Notes under the pieces: generated by a model
What the model was told of the DNA's origin: nothing
Seen by the model: the letters and a program-made list of their open reading frames with translations, nothing else
Database searches by the model: none
Assembly: GCF_001640365.1 (NCBI RefSeq)
Contig: NZ_LWMI01000011.1
Location: forward strand, 80,773 to 144,772
Direction of reading: 5' to 3'
DNA: 64,000 nt
Source of the DNA: Candidatus Arsenophonus triatominarum
Lineage (GTDB): Bacteria > Pseudomonadota > Gammaproteobacteria > Enterobacterales > Enterobacteriaceae
Part shown: in pieces, positions 34,195-44,001 of the stretch
How positions within the stretch are numbered: the stretch's first letter is position 1
Layout: each line of letters begins with the position of its first letter
Position numbers and translations under genes: made by a program

Positions 34195-35505
34195 ATGACT
34201 CAACAACCATTTATATCTCGTCGCCATAAGTTATTAAAAAAAATGGCACCTGCCAGCGCGGCTATTTTTTTTGCCGCTCCATCTGCTTTGCGAAATGCAG
34301 ATTGTGAATATCCTTATCGGCAACACAGTGATTTTCTCTATTTAACTGGCTTTAGTGAACCTGAAGCAGCCTTAGTTATCATTAAATATAATGAAACCTC
34401 TAGTGAGAGCATACTATTTAATCGTGTGCGTGATCAAGCGATGGAAACCTGGTTTGGTCGTCGTTTAGGCCAGCAAGCCGCGATTGCAAAACTGGGCGTG
34501 GATCGGGCATTACCGTTTGCTGAAATTGATCAACAACTTTATCAATTATTAAATGGTTTAGCCGTTATTTATCATGCGCAAGGTGAATTTGCTTATGCGG
34601 ATCAGATCGTTGGTGCAGCACTTAATCGGTTAAGGCAAGGTAGTCGGCAAAAATTAAAAGCTCCATCTACTCAAATTGACTGGCGGCCAATGCTTCACGA
34701 AATGCGATTATTTAAATCACCTGAAGAACTTACTCTAATGCGTGAAGCTAGCAAGATTTCTGCTGATGCACACCTTAGAGCAATGCAAACCTGCCAGCCT
34801 GATATGTATGAATATCAGCTGGCTGCAGAAATTGAACATCAGTTTGCCAGTCAAGGCGCAAAATCTCCTGCTTATACCACCACTGTAGGCAGTGGGCAAA
34901 ATGCCTGTATTTTGCATTACACCGAAAATGATGCCGTGATGAAGGCAGGGGATTTAGTTCTGGTTGATGCAGGTGCAGAATATCAAGGTTATGCCAGTGA
35001 TATTACGCGTACCTTTCCAGTCAATGGTAAATTCAGCCCATCGCAGCGTGAAATTTATGACATTGTATTGACGGCACTAAATAGCGCTTTAACCTTATAT
35101 CGACCTGGGGTCACTATTCATCAAGTGATGGCGGTGGTGATAAAGATTAAGATCGAAGGTTTAATTAAGTTGGGTCTTTTGCAAGGTGAGCTAGATAAAC
35201 TGATCGAAAGTAAAGCTCACTTGCCTTTTTTTATGCATGGTTTAAGTCACTGGCTAGGGCTTGATGTCCATGATGTTGGTGACTATGGTAACAATCGCGA
35301 TCGTCCGTTAGAGCTGGGTATGGTATTGACCGTTGAACCGGGGCTTTATATTGCACCGGATGCTAATGTGCCTGAAGCTTATCGAGGAATTGGTATCCGT
35401 ATTGAAGATGATATTGTGATCACTGAAGAGGGTAATGAAAACCTGACAGTGGCTGTTATTAAAGATCCTGATGAGATAGAAGCACTGATGGCAGCAGCAA
35501 AGTAG
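34195..35505 (+). CDS. pepP: Xaa-Pro aminopeptidase
   Basis: 436 residues. Removes N-terminal residues preceding proline. The dinuclear metal site of the pita-bread fold is visible: Asp in VDAGAEY and ASDITRTF, His in HGLSHWLGLDVHD, Glu in TVEPGLY and RIEDDIVI. ATG at 34195 follows GGGAGAAGG and aligns with the family start; 18 bp separate it from ubiH downstream. Confidence 0.95.
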   Translation: MTQQPFISRRHKLLKKMAPASAAIFFAAPSALRNADCEYPYRQHSDFLYLTGFSEPEAALVIIKYNETSSESILFNRVRDQAMETWFGRRLGQQAAIAKLGVDRALPFAEIDQQLYQLLNGLAVIYHAQGEFAYADQIVGAALNRLRQGSRQKLKAPSTQIDWRPMLHEMRLFKSPEELTLMREASKISADAHLRAMQTCQPDMYEYQLAAEIEHQFASQGAKSPAYTTTVGSGQNACILHYTENDAVMKAGDLVLVDAGAEYQGYASDITRTFPVNGKFSPSQREIYDIVLTALNSALTLYRPGVTIHQVMAVVIKIKIEGLIKLGLLQGELDKLIESKAHLPFFMHGLSHWLGLDVHDVGDYGNNRDRPLELGMVLTVEPGLYIAPDANVPEAYRGIGIRIEDDIVITEEGNENLTVAVIKDPDEIEALMAAAK

Positions 35506-35522
35506 GCAGGGAATTAGAAACG

Positions 35523-36701
35523 ATGAAAGTAATTATTGTTGGCAGTGGTATGACAGGTGCGTCATTAGCACTTGCTATTTCGGCCTTCAGTCAGGGAAAG
35601 GTTCAAGTTTCATTAATTGAAGCAAGGTTACCTAATAAGGCACATCCTGGTTTTGATGCCAGAACAATTGCATTGGCTTATGGCACTTGCCAACAGTTTA
35701 ATCAAATTGGTATCTGGCACAGATTAAAAAAGTATGTGACGCCAATTACTAATATTCATGTTTCTGACTATGGCCATGCTGGCGCGGTAAATATGTATGC
35801 CAAAGATTATTCCCTTCCTGCACTTGGTTATGTTGTTGAATTGCAGGATGCAGGAAATTACTTATTTGAGCAGCTTAAAAAAGCTCAGGGTGTTGAATTA
35901 TATTGTCCTGATGAAGTTATTGCTATTGAGCGCACAATTGAGCATGTATCAGTCAAATTAACGAGTGGTAAAGTATTAACCGGGCAGTTATTAGTTGCTG
36001 CTGATGGCAGCGATTCCATGATAGGTAAACTCAGTCAAATTGAATGGCAGCGCGCGTCATACCAACAATGTGCAATTATTGCTAATGTTTTAACTAGCGA
36101 AGCGCCACAGGGCCAAGCCTTTGAGCGTTTTACCCAACATGGTCCGTTGGCAATGTTACCTATGTCTAAAGGGCGTAGTTCATTGGTTTGGTGTCACCCA
36201 TTGGAAAACCAGCAGTCTATTATGCAGTGGAGTGATGACCAATTTATAACAGAATTACAAAAATGGTTTGGCTGGCGGTTAGGTGAAATTAAGGCCGTTA
36301 GCGAGCGTTATTGTTTTCCATTGTTACTTTCGCAAGCGAAAAGATTGATTAGCCATCGATTGGTTTTAGTTGGCAATGCAGCACAAACTTTACATCCTAT
36401 TGCTGGTCAGGGGTTTAATCTTGGTATGCGTGATGTCATGATCCTTGCCAATATAATTAGTGAAGTAGCCAATCATGGTGGAGATATGGGAGCTTACTCG
36501 GTTCTTATGCAGTATCAAATGCAGCGTCATGATGATCGTCAAAGCACCATAAAGTTAACCGATAATCTGGTTCATTTATTTTCCAATAATCATCTAATTT
36601 TTGCTATTGGCCGTAATGTTGGATTAATGGCAATGGAAACACTACCACTTATGCGTGACATTTTAGCCCACCAAGCAATGGGACGATCGTTTGATCTCTA
36701 A
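35523..36701 (+). CDS. ubiH: 2-octaprenyl-6-methoxyphenol hydroxylase
   Basis: 392 residues. FAD monooxygenase of aerobic ubiquinone synthesis (C1 hydroxylation). Rossmann motif VGSGMTGASLALAIS at the N-terminus, central VAADGSDS, and the second FAD motif LVGNAAQTLHPIAGQGFNLG. Usual length. 24 bp upstream of ubiI, so cotranscribed. Confidence 0.94.
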   Translation: MKVIIVGSGMTGASLALAISAFSQGKVQVSLIEARLPNKAHPGFDARTIALAYGTCQQFNQIGIWHRLKKYVTPITNIHVSDYGHAGAVNMYAKDYSLPALGYVVELQDAGNYLFEQLKKAQGVELYCPDEVIAIERTIEHVSVKLTSGKVLTGQLLVAADGSDSMIGKLSQIEWQRASYQQCAIIANVLTSEAPQGQAFERFTQHGPLAMLPMSKGRSSLVWCHPLENQQSIMQWSDDQFITELQKWFGWRLGEIKAVSERYCFPLLLSQAKRLISHRLVLVGNAAQTLHPIAGQGFNLGMRDVMILANIISEVANHGGDMGAYSVLMQYQMQRHDDRQSTIKLTDNLVHLFSNNHLIFAIGRNVGLMAMETLPLMRDILAHQAMGRSFDL

Positions 36702-36725
36702 TTATTTAAGAGGAATATTTTAACT

Positions 36726-37961
36726 ATGCAATCGTTTGATGTGGTTATTGTGGGTGGTGGTATGGTTGGCCTCGCTCTGGCTTGTGGATTACGGGGGGGC
36801 GGGATGAGGATTGCTGTTATTGAAAATTCTCCTGTGCAACATCAATTTGATCCGCAACAATCGCCTTCACTCAGAGTGTCTGCTATCAATGCAGCGAGTC
36901 AAAAATTACTCGATTATTTAGGTGTTTGGCAAACCATCGTGCAGAAAAGAGTTGGTAGTTATCAGCAAATGGAGGTTTGGCAGCAGGATAGCTTTGGTCA
37001 TATTCAATTTGATGCCAAGCAGCATTATTTACCTGGTCTCGGATATATCATTGAAAATTCGATTATTCGTGGATCATTATGGCAACAGGCTCAATCAAGC
37101 AAAGATATTACTTTATTAACAGACAATAGATTGAAAAAAGTTGTTTGGGGCGAGAATGAAGTATTTATGACTTTTGATAATGAGCAAATGTTGACGGCAA
37201 GGTTGGTAGTTGGTGCCGATGGTGCTAAATCATGGTTAAGGGAAAAAGCGGATATTCCGCTTAGCTTTTGGGATTATGAACATACGGCATTGGTTGCCAC
37301 CATTCGAACTGAGATGCCCCATATGCTAACTGCTCGTCAATCTTTTCATAACGATAGCATTTTAGCTTTTTTACCGCTACACGATCCTCATCTTTGCTCA
37401 ATTGTTTGGTCATTGCCGGCAATGCAAGCGAATAGACGCTTGAATTTAGAGGTTTCTGCATTTGAAAAAGAGTTAAGTGTAGCTTTAGATATGCGCCTCG
37501 GTTTTTGTCAGTTAATTAGTGAACGTCAGATTCTTCCACTTATTGGCCAGTATGCGCGAAATTTTGCCGGTCAACGTATTGCTTTATTAGGTGATGCTGC
37601 TCACACGATACATCTTTTAGCAGGTCAAGGGGTAAATTTAGGCTTTATGGATGTTGCAGAGTTGATTGGACAATTACGGCGTTTGAATAGCGCAGGTAAA
37701 GATATTGGGCAGTATTTTTATTTACAAAGTTATGAACGTAAACGTAAACATAGTGCTGTACTGATGTTGGCTAGTATGCAGGGGCTTCGGCAATTATTTG
37801 ATGGCAATAATCCAGTCAAAAAAATGGTTCGTGATGTTGGATTACTGTTGGCTAATACACTACCAGGCATAAAACCAAAGTTGTTAAGCTATGCGTTAGG
37901 AGCACATGATATGCCTGAATGGTTAGCAAAAGTCACGACAAATTCCTCAGAAATAGTGTAA
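36726..37961 (+). CDS. ubiI: Ubiquinone C5-hydroxylase UbiI (VisC)
   Basis: 411 residues. FAD monooxygenase adding the C5 hydroxyl in ubiquinone synthesis. Motifs: IVGGGMVGLALACGL, VVGADGAKSWLR and LLGDAAHTIHLLAGQGVNLG. Paralogue of ubiH next door; order ubiH-ubiI is conserved. Confidence 0.94.
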   Translation: MQSFDVVIVGGGMVGLALACGLRGGGMRIAVIENSPVQHQFDPQQSPSLRVSAINAASQKLLDYLGVWQTIVQKRVGSYQQMEVWQQDSFGHIQFDAKQHYLPGLGYIIENSIIRGSLWQQAQSSKDITLLTDNRLKKVVWGENEVFMTFDNEQMLTARLVVGADGAKSWLREKADIPLSFWDYEHTALVATIRTEMPHMLTARQSFHNDSILAFLPLHDPHLCSIVWSLPAMQANRRLNLEVSAFEKELSVALDMRLGFCQLISERQILPLIGQYARNFAGQRIALLGDAAHTIHLLAGQGVNLGFMDVAELIGQLRRLNSAGKDIGQYFYLQSYERKRKHSAVLMLASMQGLRQLFDGNNPVKKMVRDVGLLLANTLPGIKPKLLSYALGAHDMPEWLAKVTTNSSEIV

Positions 37962-38173
37962 CTTATCGGTGCATTGCTCTTAATCTATCATTTTACAGGG
38001 AATAACACTGCTGGTTTGAAATAGTTGTTTCAATTAATTTATTTCAGCAATTTCGTTTATTATTTTTACTACTGTAGTTACTCTGTTTTTAAGCTCAATA
38101 TTTTACTCTACTAATAGGTACTTTGATTTAACAACTTAATTTGTCTATACCTATTAATGAGGAAAATAGAACA

Positions 38174-38332
38174 ATGACGATAAAACAGACTTCATTATAT
38201 GAGCAGCATTTAGCATGTAATGCAACCATGATCGATTTTCATGGCTGGCTGATGTCATTGCATTACGGTTCTCAAATTGATGAACACCATGCTGTTCGTA
38301 CTGCAACTGGCGTGTTTGATATTTCTTATTTA
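38174..38332 (+). pseudogene. gcvT: Glycine cleavage T protein, truncated by IS982
   Basis: Only the first 53 codons remain: [20 protein letters not shown], then [19 protein letters not shown], matching the E. coli GcvT start. IS982 begins at 38333. The rest of gcvT and the usual gcvH and gcvP do not follow within the window, so the glycine cleavage system is broken at least at this locus. Confidence 0.92.
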
Positions 38333-38837
38333 ACCTGAGGTCGGGATAAGAAATAAAGTGAAAGTCTTGCTATTCAAATAGTTGAATGCGCATATTTCGT
38401 TAAAATACTCTAACAATCTGGTTAAAGAGTAGAGCATTGTTAAACAATTATGGAAAATTTTACTGAACTTTATTGCCTGATGGATGATTTTTGTAAAGAC
38501 TTCGAGCCAAAAATGTATGAAATTTAGCTGAATAACGATAGTAAGCGTCGTAGACGGTCTACTCAGCTTTCATTGGCTGAAATGATGACACTGGTTGTTT
38601 TTTGTTTCATCAACTCCGATTCAGCCAATTCAAGGTATTTTATCTCTATTATGTCCGTTTATATCTCAGGAAGGAATTTCCTAACTTGCCATCATATTCA
38701 CGCTGCGTAGAGTTACTTCCGCGCAGTGCCTTAGCTTTAACGGCACTGTTTGAGTCAATTAAGGGAAAGTGCACGGGTCTGTCGGTTGCCGATTCTACTC
38801 CGATAGCTGTGTGTGATAACTTACGGATTCGCCGGCA
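38333..38837 (+). mobile_element. IS982-family element, left part
   Basis: Left end ACCTGAGGTCGGGATAAG inside gcvT; transposase from 38452 (MENFTELYCLMDDFCKDFEP) with an early TAG after MYEI and a further frameshift, reaching ADSTPIAVCDNLRIRRH where IS481 cuts it at 38838. Confidence 0.87.
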
Positions 38838-39356
38838 CATAGTAGCTCAGACTTGGTCTGACAGTTACCGGTTATTTATACAGTACCTGTCAGGTTAAAT
38901 TTGATTTAAATCTTTCTCTCTCCAAAGTTGTTTTCCATCGTGTAAAGTTGCCATAGGAGTTCGACCGCAACACATTTTTCCTTGATGAGTGCGTTGGTTA
39001 TTATATTCTGCTAACCATTTATCTAAATCAGTTTGTAATTCATTTAAAGCCCTATAGATTTTCTTACGAAAAGCCACCTGATAGAACTCTTGTAATACAG
39101 TTTTATGAAAGCGTTCACAAATCCCATTAGTTTGAGGTGAACGAGCTTTAGTTTTTGTATGAGCGAGATAAAGTTGATAATCGTGATGTTCAACTTTACC
39201 ACAATACTCACTGCCTCTGTCCGTCAGTATACGTAATACCGGTAACCCATGCTGGGAATAAAAAGGGAGAACCTTGTCATTTAATAAATCTGCCGCCGTT
39301 ATCGCGCTTTTTGTTGTGTAAAGCTTACAATGAACGACTTTACTGTAAGTATCAAT
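38838..39356 (-). mobile_element. IS481 fragment, right end
   Basis: Right end and C-terminal half of an IS481 transposase (VLRILTDRGSEYCGKVEHHD to REKDLNQI), with a 15-bp internal deletion removing INDID compared with other copies. Stops at 39356 where the IS5-group element begins. Confidence 0.87.
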
Positions 39357-39869
39357 AAGCGTGTTGCTTAATAGTGAAATAAGGGTATTTCGGTGATTGA
39401 AGTAAATTTTAGGCTGTTCTGAGATGGAAATTCCAAAGACCGGCACTAAGGAGTAAAAAGGTATCATCAATAAAGGGTCTACGATTCCGTAAAATTTGGG
39501 TCATACAACCGAGGCGCTTGATACCCGCGATGGCGTGTTCAACCGTAATACGGATGCCCGAGATTATTTTATTTTCTTGTTTTTGTTCAGGCGATAAAGG
39601 TCTTTTTCGAGTTCCTTTTTTTGGGATTTGTGTATTAGGATGCTGTTTATCTATACCTTGAAAACCGGTATCGGCCCAGATGGTTACCTCAGGGGGAATA
39701 TGGCGAATTATATCGACTTTATCGAGTAAGCGTTTATCGTGACGGCGCCCATTTTTGATCATGGGGATAAATCCAATTTTCCTCGTTTCGTCAGTCATAA
39801 TAAGCCCTTTTCGAGTGGTCTGTCTTTTCTTTCCCGAATACATTTTTTTTTCGCCGACGCAGATTCTTA
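39357..39869 (-). mobile_element. IS5-family (ISL2-like) element, C-terminal half
   Basis: Right end AAGCGTGTTGCTTAATAG at 39357 and the C-terminal half of a DDE_Tnp_4 transposase (MIKNGRRHDKRLLDKVDIIR, ITVEHAIAGIKRLGCMTQIL). The N-terminal part continues at 40910-41162. It was split by a second copy of the same element. Confidence 0.88.
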
Positions 39870-40906
39870 AAAATAGTTGCTGAATAGAGACTTGCATTTT
39901 TTGTCACGCTATAGACAATAAAAAGAGGTTTAACTTAGAAAATAACGGTTTGAAATGATCAACAAAGAGCGGTTGTTACGAGATAATCGTTTATGTAAAG
40001 CAATCATTGGATTATCAGTCGAAGAATTGAAAAATTTAGCCGCTGAATTTTCAGCTTGTTATTTGATTTATCGGAAAAAGAATCGAAAAGATCACGAGCG
40101 GCAGATGGGTGCAGGGCAGAAAGGATTTATCCCAACCCCATTAGATAAACTGCTTTTTATTTTATTGTATTTAAAATGTTATCCGACCTATGATTTGCAA
40201 GGACTTCTTTTTGGTTTAGATAGAACACGGGTATGTCGCTGGGTAAAAATATTATTGCCGGTTTTAGAGATGACCTTGGGGCGAGAATGTGTTTTGCCCG
40301 CTCGTCAAATTCGCTCTGCTGAGGAATTTTTTCGCGCCTTTCCTGGAGTTAAAGACGTCTTTATTGATGGGACAGAGCGACCTGTCCAAAAGCCTAAGAA
40401 TCTGCGTCGGCGAAAAAAAATGTATTCGGGAAAGAAAAGACAGACCACTCGAAAAGGGCTTATTATGACTGACGAAACGAGGAAAATTGGATTTATCCCC
40501 ATGATCAAAAATGGGCGCCGTCACGATAAACGCTTACTCGATAAAGTCGATATAATTCGCCATATTCCCCCTGAGGTAACCATCTGGGCCGATACCGGTT
40601 TTCAAGGTATAGATAAACAGCATCCTAATACACAAATCCCAAAAAAAGGAACTCGAAAAAGACCTTTATCGCCTGAACAAAAACAAGAAAATAAAATAAT
40701 CTCGGGCATCCGTATTACGGTTGAACACGCCATCGCGGGTATCAAGCGCCTCGGTTGTATGACCCAAATTTTACGGAATCGTAGACCCTTTATTGATGAT
40801 ACCTTTTTACTCCTTAGTGCCGGTCTTTGGAATTTCCATCTCAGAACAGCCTAAAATTTACTTCAATCACCGAAATACCCTTATTTCACTATTAAGCAAC
40901 ACGCTT
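39870..40906 (+). mobile_element. IS5-family (ISL2-like) element, intact
   Basis: 1037 bp, ends AAAATAGTTGCTGAATAG and (reversed) AAGCGTGTTGCTTAATAG, flanked by the 3-bp duplication TTA (39867-39869, 40907-40909). It sits in the opposite orientation inside an identical element, interrupting it at the QKPK/NLRRRKK point. Confidence 0.92.
39955..40854 (+). CDS. IS5-family transposase (DDE_Tnp_4)
   Basis: 299 residues, intact. N-terminal helix-turn-helix region (YLKCYPTYDLQGLLFGLDRT), then catalytic Asp in VFIDGTERPVQ, Asp in IWADTGFQGID and Glu in ITVEHAIAGIKR. Single frame, probably functional. Confidence 0.92.
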   Translation: MINKERLLRDNRLCKAIIGLSVEELKNLAAEFSACYLIYRKKNRKDHERQMGAGQKGFIPTPLDKLLFILLYLKCYPTYDLQGLLFGLDRTRVCRWVKILLPVLEMTLGRECVLPARQIRSAEEFFRAFPGVKDVFIDGTERPVQKPKNLRRRKKMYSGKKRQTTRKGLIMTDETRKIGFIPMIKNGRRHDKRLLDKVDIIRHIPPEVTIWADTGFQGIDKQHPNTQIPKKGTRKRPLSPEQKQENKIISGIRITVEHAIAGIKRLGCMTQILRNRRPFIDDTFLLLSAGLWNFHLRTA

Positions 40907-40909
40907 TTA

Positions 40910-41162
40910 GGCTTTTGGACAGGTCGCTCTGTCCCATCAATAAAGACGTCTTTAACTCCAGGAAAGGCGCGAAAAAATTCCTCAGCAGAGCGAATTTGAC
41001 GAGCGGGCAAAACACATTCTCGCCCCAAGGTCATCTCTAAAACCGGCAATAATATTTTTACCCAGCGACATACCCGTGTTCTATCTAAACCAAAAAGAAG
41101 TCCTTGCAAATCATAGGTCGGATAACATTTTAAATACAATAAAATAAAAAGCAGTTTATCTA
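40910..41162 (-). mobile_element. IS5-family (ISL2-like) element, N-terminal part
   Basis: Continuation of 39357-39869: LDKLLFILLYLKCYPTYDLQ to GTERPVQKPK. Its left end and first 60 codons are missing; at 41163 the sequence changes to phage DNA. Confidence 0.85.
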
Positions 41163-41256
41163 TTGAATCACCGATTAATTGGCAATCTAAAGAACCGCAA
41201 ACAAGCAAATATGAAGATGACCGAGGTTACGGTCAAGGTAGATACATGGGGGATTA
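41163..41256 (+). pseudogene. 3' end of a phage gene cut by the IS
   Basis: The frame ESPINWQSKEPQTSKYEDDR then GYGQGRYMGD ends at a TAA 3 bp before the next ATG. Tight spacing with the following gene suggests it was the upstream member of the recombination operon. Family unknown. Confidence 0.4.
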
Positions 41257-41259
41257 ACA

Positions 41260-42132
41260 ATGAATTTTACCAAGGCAATGAGAAAAAAAGCAAAACTCCG
41301 GCTCGCTTTAACAGGACCAAGTGGTTCAGGGAAAACCTATGGCGCACTCACTATTGCTAAAGGGCTTGGTGGCAAAACAGCAGTTATTGATACTGAAAAA
41401 GGAAGTGCTTCATTATATTCAAATTATTTTAATTTTAATGTGCTTGAACTTGACCCACCCTTCACCCCTGAACGCTTTATTCAGGCAATGAATATTGCAC
41501 AAGAAGCCAGCTACGACAACCTTATTATTGACAGTATAACGCATGAATGGAACGGAACAGGGGGATGCCTTGAAATATTGGATGCCATTACAAGCACCAA
41601 ATACAAAGGAAATAGTTGGTCAGCATGGAATAATATAACGCCCAGACATAACAAATTTATCAATTCAATTCTCCGTTCAAATATAAACATTATTGCAACA
41701 ATGCGTAGTAAAACAGAAACGGCGCAAGTGGATAAAGGAAATGGCAAGAAAAGAGTCGATAAACTCGGCATGAAATCAGAACAACGAGACGGTATAGAAT
41801 ATGAGTTCACCACCGTTTTAGATTTAAACCATGAAACACATACCGCCTCAGCAAGTAAAGATAGAACAGGATTGTTTAGCAATGCTGATTTTATAGTGAT
41901 TAATGAGGATGTAGGTAAACGCTTGAATGAATGGCTAAATGATGGCAGAAGTCAGGCTGAAATACATTTAATGTTATTTACTGATTCTGTTAACCAAACA
42001 AAAAATATGAATGAACTGCAAATATTATTTGCTGAGGCTTATAAGGCATTGAAAGATACACCAGAGCAAACTAAAGCACAAGAAATTTACGAATCCAAAA
42101 AAGAAGCACTTAAAATAAAAGAGGTCGCTTAA
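41260..42132 (+). CDS. Phage Sak4-like recombination ATPase
   Basis: 290 residues. RecA-fold ATPase: Walker A GPSGSGKT (about residues 19-26), Walker B LIIDSITHEW, sensor-like NIIATMRSKT. The KGLGGKTAVIDTEKGSASLY start matches Sak4-type phage proteins that promote single-strand annealing with a partner SSB. The ssb gene follows immediately (stop/start adjacent), which supports this. The C-terminal 70 residues are helical. Confidence 0.8.
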   Translation: MNFTKAMRKKAKLRLALTGPSGSGKTYGALTIAKGLGGKTAVIDTEKGSASLYSNYFNFNVLELDPPFTPERFIQAMNIAQEASYDNLIIDSITHEWNGTGGCLEILDAITSTKYKGNSWSAWNNITPRHNKFINSILRSNINIIATMRSKTETAQVDKGNGKKRVDKLGMKSEQRDGIEYEFTTVLDLNHETHTASASKDRTGLFSNADFIVINEDVGKRLNEWLNDGRSQAEIHLMLFTDSVNQTKNMNELQILFAEAYKALKDTPEQTKAQEIYESKKEALKIKEVA

Positions 42133-42570
42133 ATGGCAAACCAAAACCAGTGTAACTTTACCGGACGCATCGGCAAATTAGAAATTCGCTATACCCAGGA
42201 TAAAAATCCCATCACCGTATTCTCAATCGATATCAGCAAATCAAGAAAAGACAACAGTGGTCAATGGATTGATGACACAACATGGATAAACTGCAAGGCA
42301 TTTAAACAAATAGCGGAATATATCAATAATCATGCACAAAAAGGCACTTTTGTTCGTGTTACCACAGTCTATCAGGAAAATAAATGGACAGATAAATCCG
42401 GTCAGCAAAGGATAACACCGGAATTTTTAGTCAATGACATTGAAATATTAGGCAACCGGAAGGAAAGAAAACCGCAGGAAAGTCAAAGTAGACCGAATCT
42501 GCCAACCAATAATCAGCCAAGCAATAATCCTGTGATTGAGCCTGATTTTGATGATTCCATCCCCTTTTAG
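42133..42570 (+). CDS. ssb: Phage single-stranded DNA-binding protein
   Basis: 145 residues. OB-fold (FTGRIGKLEIRYTQDKNPIT, DDTTWINCKAFKQIAEYI, FLVNDIEILG), a Gln/Asn/Pro linker and the acidic C-terminal tip DFDDSIPF that recruits partner proteins. Directly follows the Sak4-like gene with no gap. Confidence 0.92.
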   Translation: MANQNQCNFTGRIGKLEIRYTQDKNPITVFSIDISKSRKDNSGQWIDDTTWINCKAFKQIAEYINNHAQKGTFVRVTTVYQENKWTDKSGQQRITPEFLVNDIEILGNRKERKPQESQSRPNLPTNNQPSNNPVIEPDFDDSIPF

Positions 42571-42587
42571 ACGCAGGAGAAATTACT

Positions 42588-42764
42588 ATGTGGATTTTAA
42601 TCTTGTCCATGTACGCCAGTCCTTACTCATCAAGTAACTTTGCAAGTCTTCATACTCAAGAGTTTGACACTGAGAACATGTGTCAATTTGCCGCTAAACA
42701 GTTTGAGCGGGAGTTTGAAACTTTCAAGGATATCAACGCCAAAGCGATTTGCGTTAAAAAGTAA
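42588..42764 (+). CDS. Small phage protein, 58 residues
   Basis: ATG at 42588 preceded by CAGGAGAAATTACT. Product MWILILSMYASPYSSSNFAS through FETFKDINAKAICVKK; hydrophobic start then a charged helix containing one Cys pair distance apart. Operon position between ssb and the antirepressor suggests an accessory early gene. Family not recognised. Confidence 0.6.
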   Translation: MWILILSMYASPYSSSNFASLHTQEFDTENMCQFAAKQFEREFETFKDINAKAICVKK

Positions 42765-42836
42765 TTACCCTACCTGACCTATTCTACTTAATGAACATAA
42801 ATACTCATTCATCAATTAACTTTGAGGAATTATTAT

Positions 42837-43583
42837 ATGCAAAATTTAATCAACATCGAAACAAAAAATATCAATGGCGAATTAATCCAAACGGTTAATG
42901 CTCGTGATTTACATTTATTCCTGGAAATTGGTAAAGATTTTTCCAACTGGATAAAAGATAGAATTAAACAATATGGATTTGTAGAGGGCGATGATTTCAT
43001 TATTGTTGAAAATTTGAGCTCTCCAAAACTGGCGAGTGCAAAATCTCGTCAACGAGTGCTTAAAGAGTATGCAATTTCTATCAATATGGCGAAAGAGTTA
43101 TCAATGGTTGAGCGCAATGAAAAAGGGAAACAGGCCAGACAGCATTTTATTGAATGTGAAAGAAAAGCATTAGAAGCTGTCAGTCCGGTTGAGATACTAA
43201 ATGACCCATCAGCGATGAGAGGATTGTTGCTTAATTACACAGAAAAAGTTATTGCACTTAAACACACAGTCGATGATATGAAACCGCAAGTCGAAGCGCT
43301 AAAACGAATCAGCTATTCAGAAGGTTCGCTTTGTATTACTGATGCGGCAAAATCACTCAAAATGAAACCCAAAGCACTTTTTTCATGGTTACAAGGACAT
43401 GATTGGATTTATCGGCGTGTTGGTGGAAAAAATTGGGTTGGCTATCAGGATAAAATCAAGCAGGATTTAATCGAGCATAAAGTGACTGTCGTTGCCAGAA
43501 ATGACGGTTCGGAAAAGTTAACTGAACAGGTAAGAATTACGCCAAAAGGACTTGGAAAATTATCCGTTCTTATTAGTGAATAA
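42837..43583 (+). CDS. AntA/KilAC-type phage antirepressor 1
   Basis: 248 residues. N-terminal AntA/AntB domain (VNARDLHLFLEIGKDFSNWI, GDDFIIVENLSS, AISINMAKELSMVERNEKGK), then a coiled linker and a C-terminal KilAC (ANT) DNA-binding domain (ITDAAKSLKMKPKALFSWLQ, WIYRRVGGKNWVGY). Such proteins antagonise phage repressors or bind DNA directly. Start at 42837 behind TTTGAGGAATT. Shares its N-terminal domain with 52813-53649 but has a different C-terminal half. IS630 lies directly after the stop. Confidence 0.87.
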   Translation: MQNLINIETKNINGELIQTVNARDLHLFLEIGKDFSNWIKDRIKQYGFVEGDDFIIVENLSSPKLASAKSRQRVLKEYAISINMAKELSMVERNEKGKQARQHFIECERKALEAVSPVEILNDPSAMRGLLLNYTEKVIALKHTVDDMKPQVEALKRISYSEGSLCITDAAKSLKMKPKALFSWLQGHDWIYRRVGGKNWVGYQDKIKQDLIEHKVTVVARNDGSEKLTEQVRITPKGLGKLSVLISE

Positions 43584-44001
43584 TATAGCTAGGCGACTTA
43601 ATTTTGATTACAAGGTGTGTTATGAGTTATACAATTGATTTTCGACGTAAAGTAATATCTGTAAGGAAAGCCGAAGGTTTAACAATTCGAGAAACTGCGA
43701 AACAATTCCGTATTGGAAAAGCGTCTTTAGTACGTTGGCTTAAACGACCAGAGCCAAAAAATTCAACGCCACGTAAGAGGAAGCTCGATAAAAATGCTTT
43801 AGCAAAAGATGTGGAACAGTATCCAGATGCTTACCAAAAGGAACGGGCAGAGCGATTCGGTGTTTGTAAAAAGACTATTTGGCAATCCCTTAAAAAGCTG
43901 GGATTAACCTATAAAAAAAACTCTATTCCATCCAAAAACCAACGAAAGCGACAGGCTGGCACATCAGCAAAAAAGACAACAGTATGAAAAAAAAGATAAA
44001 T

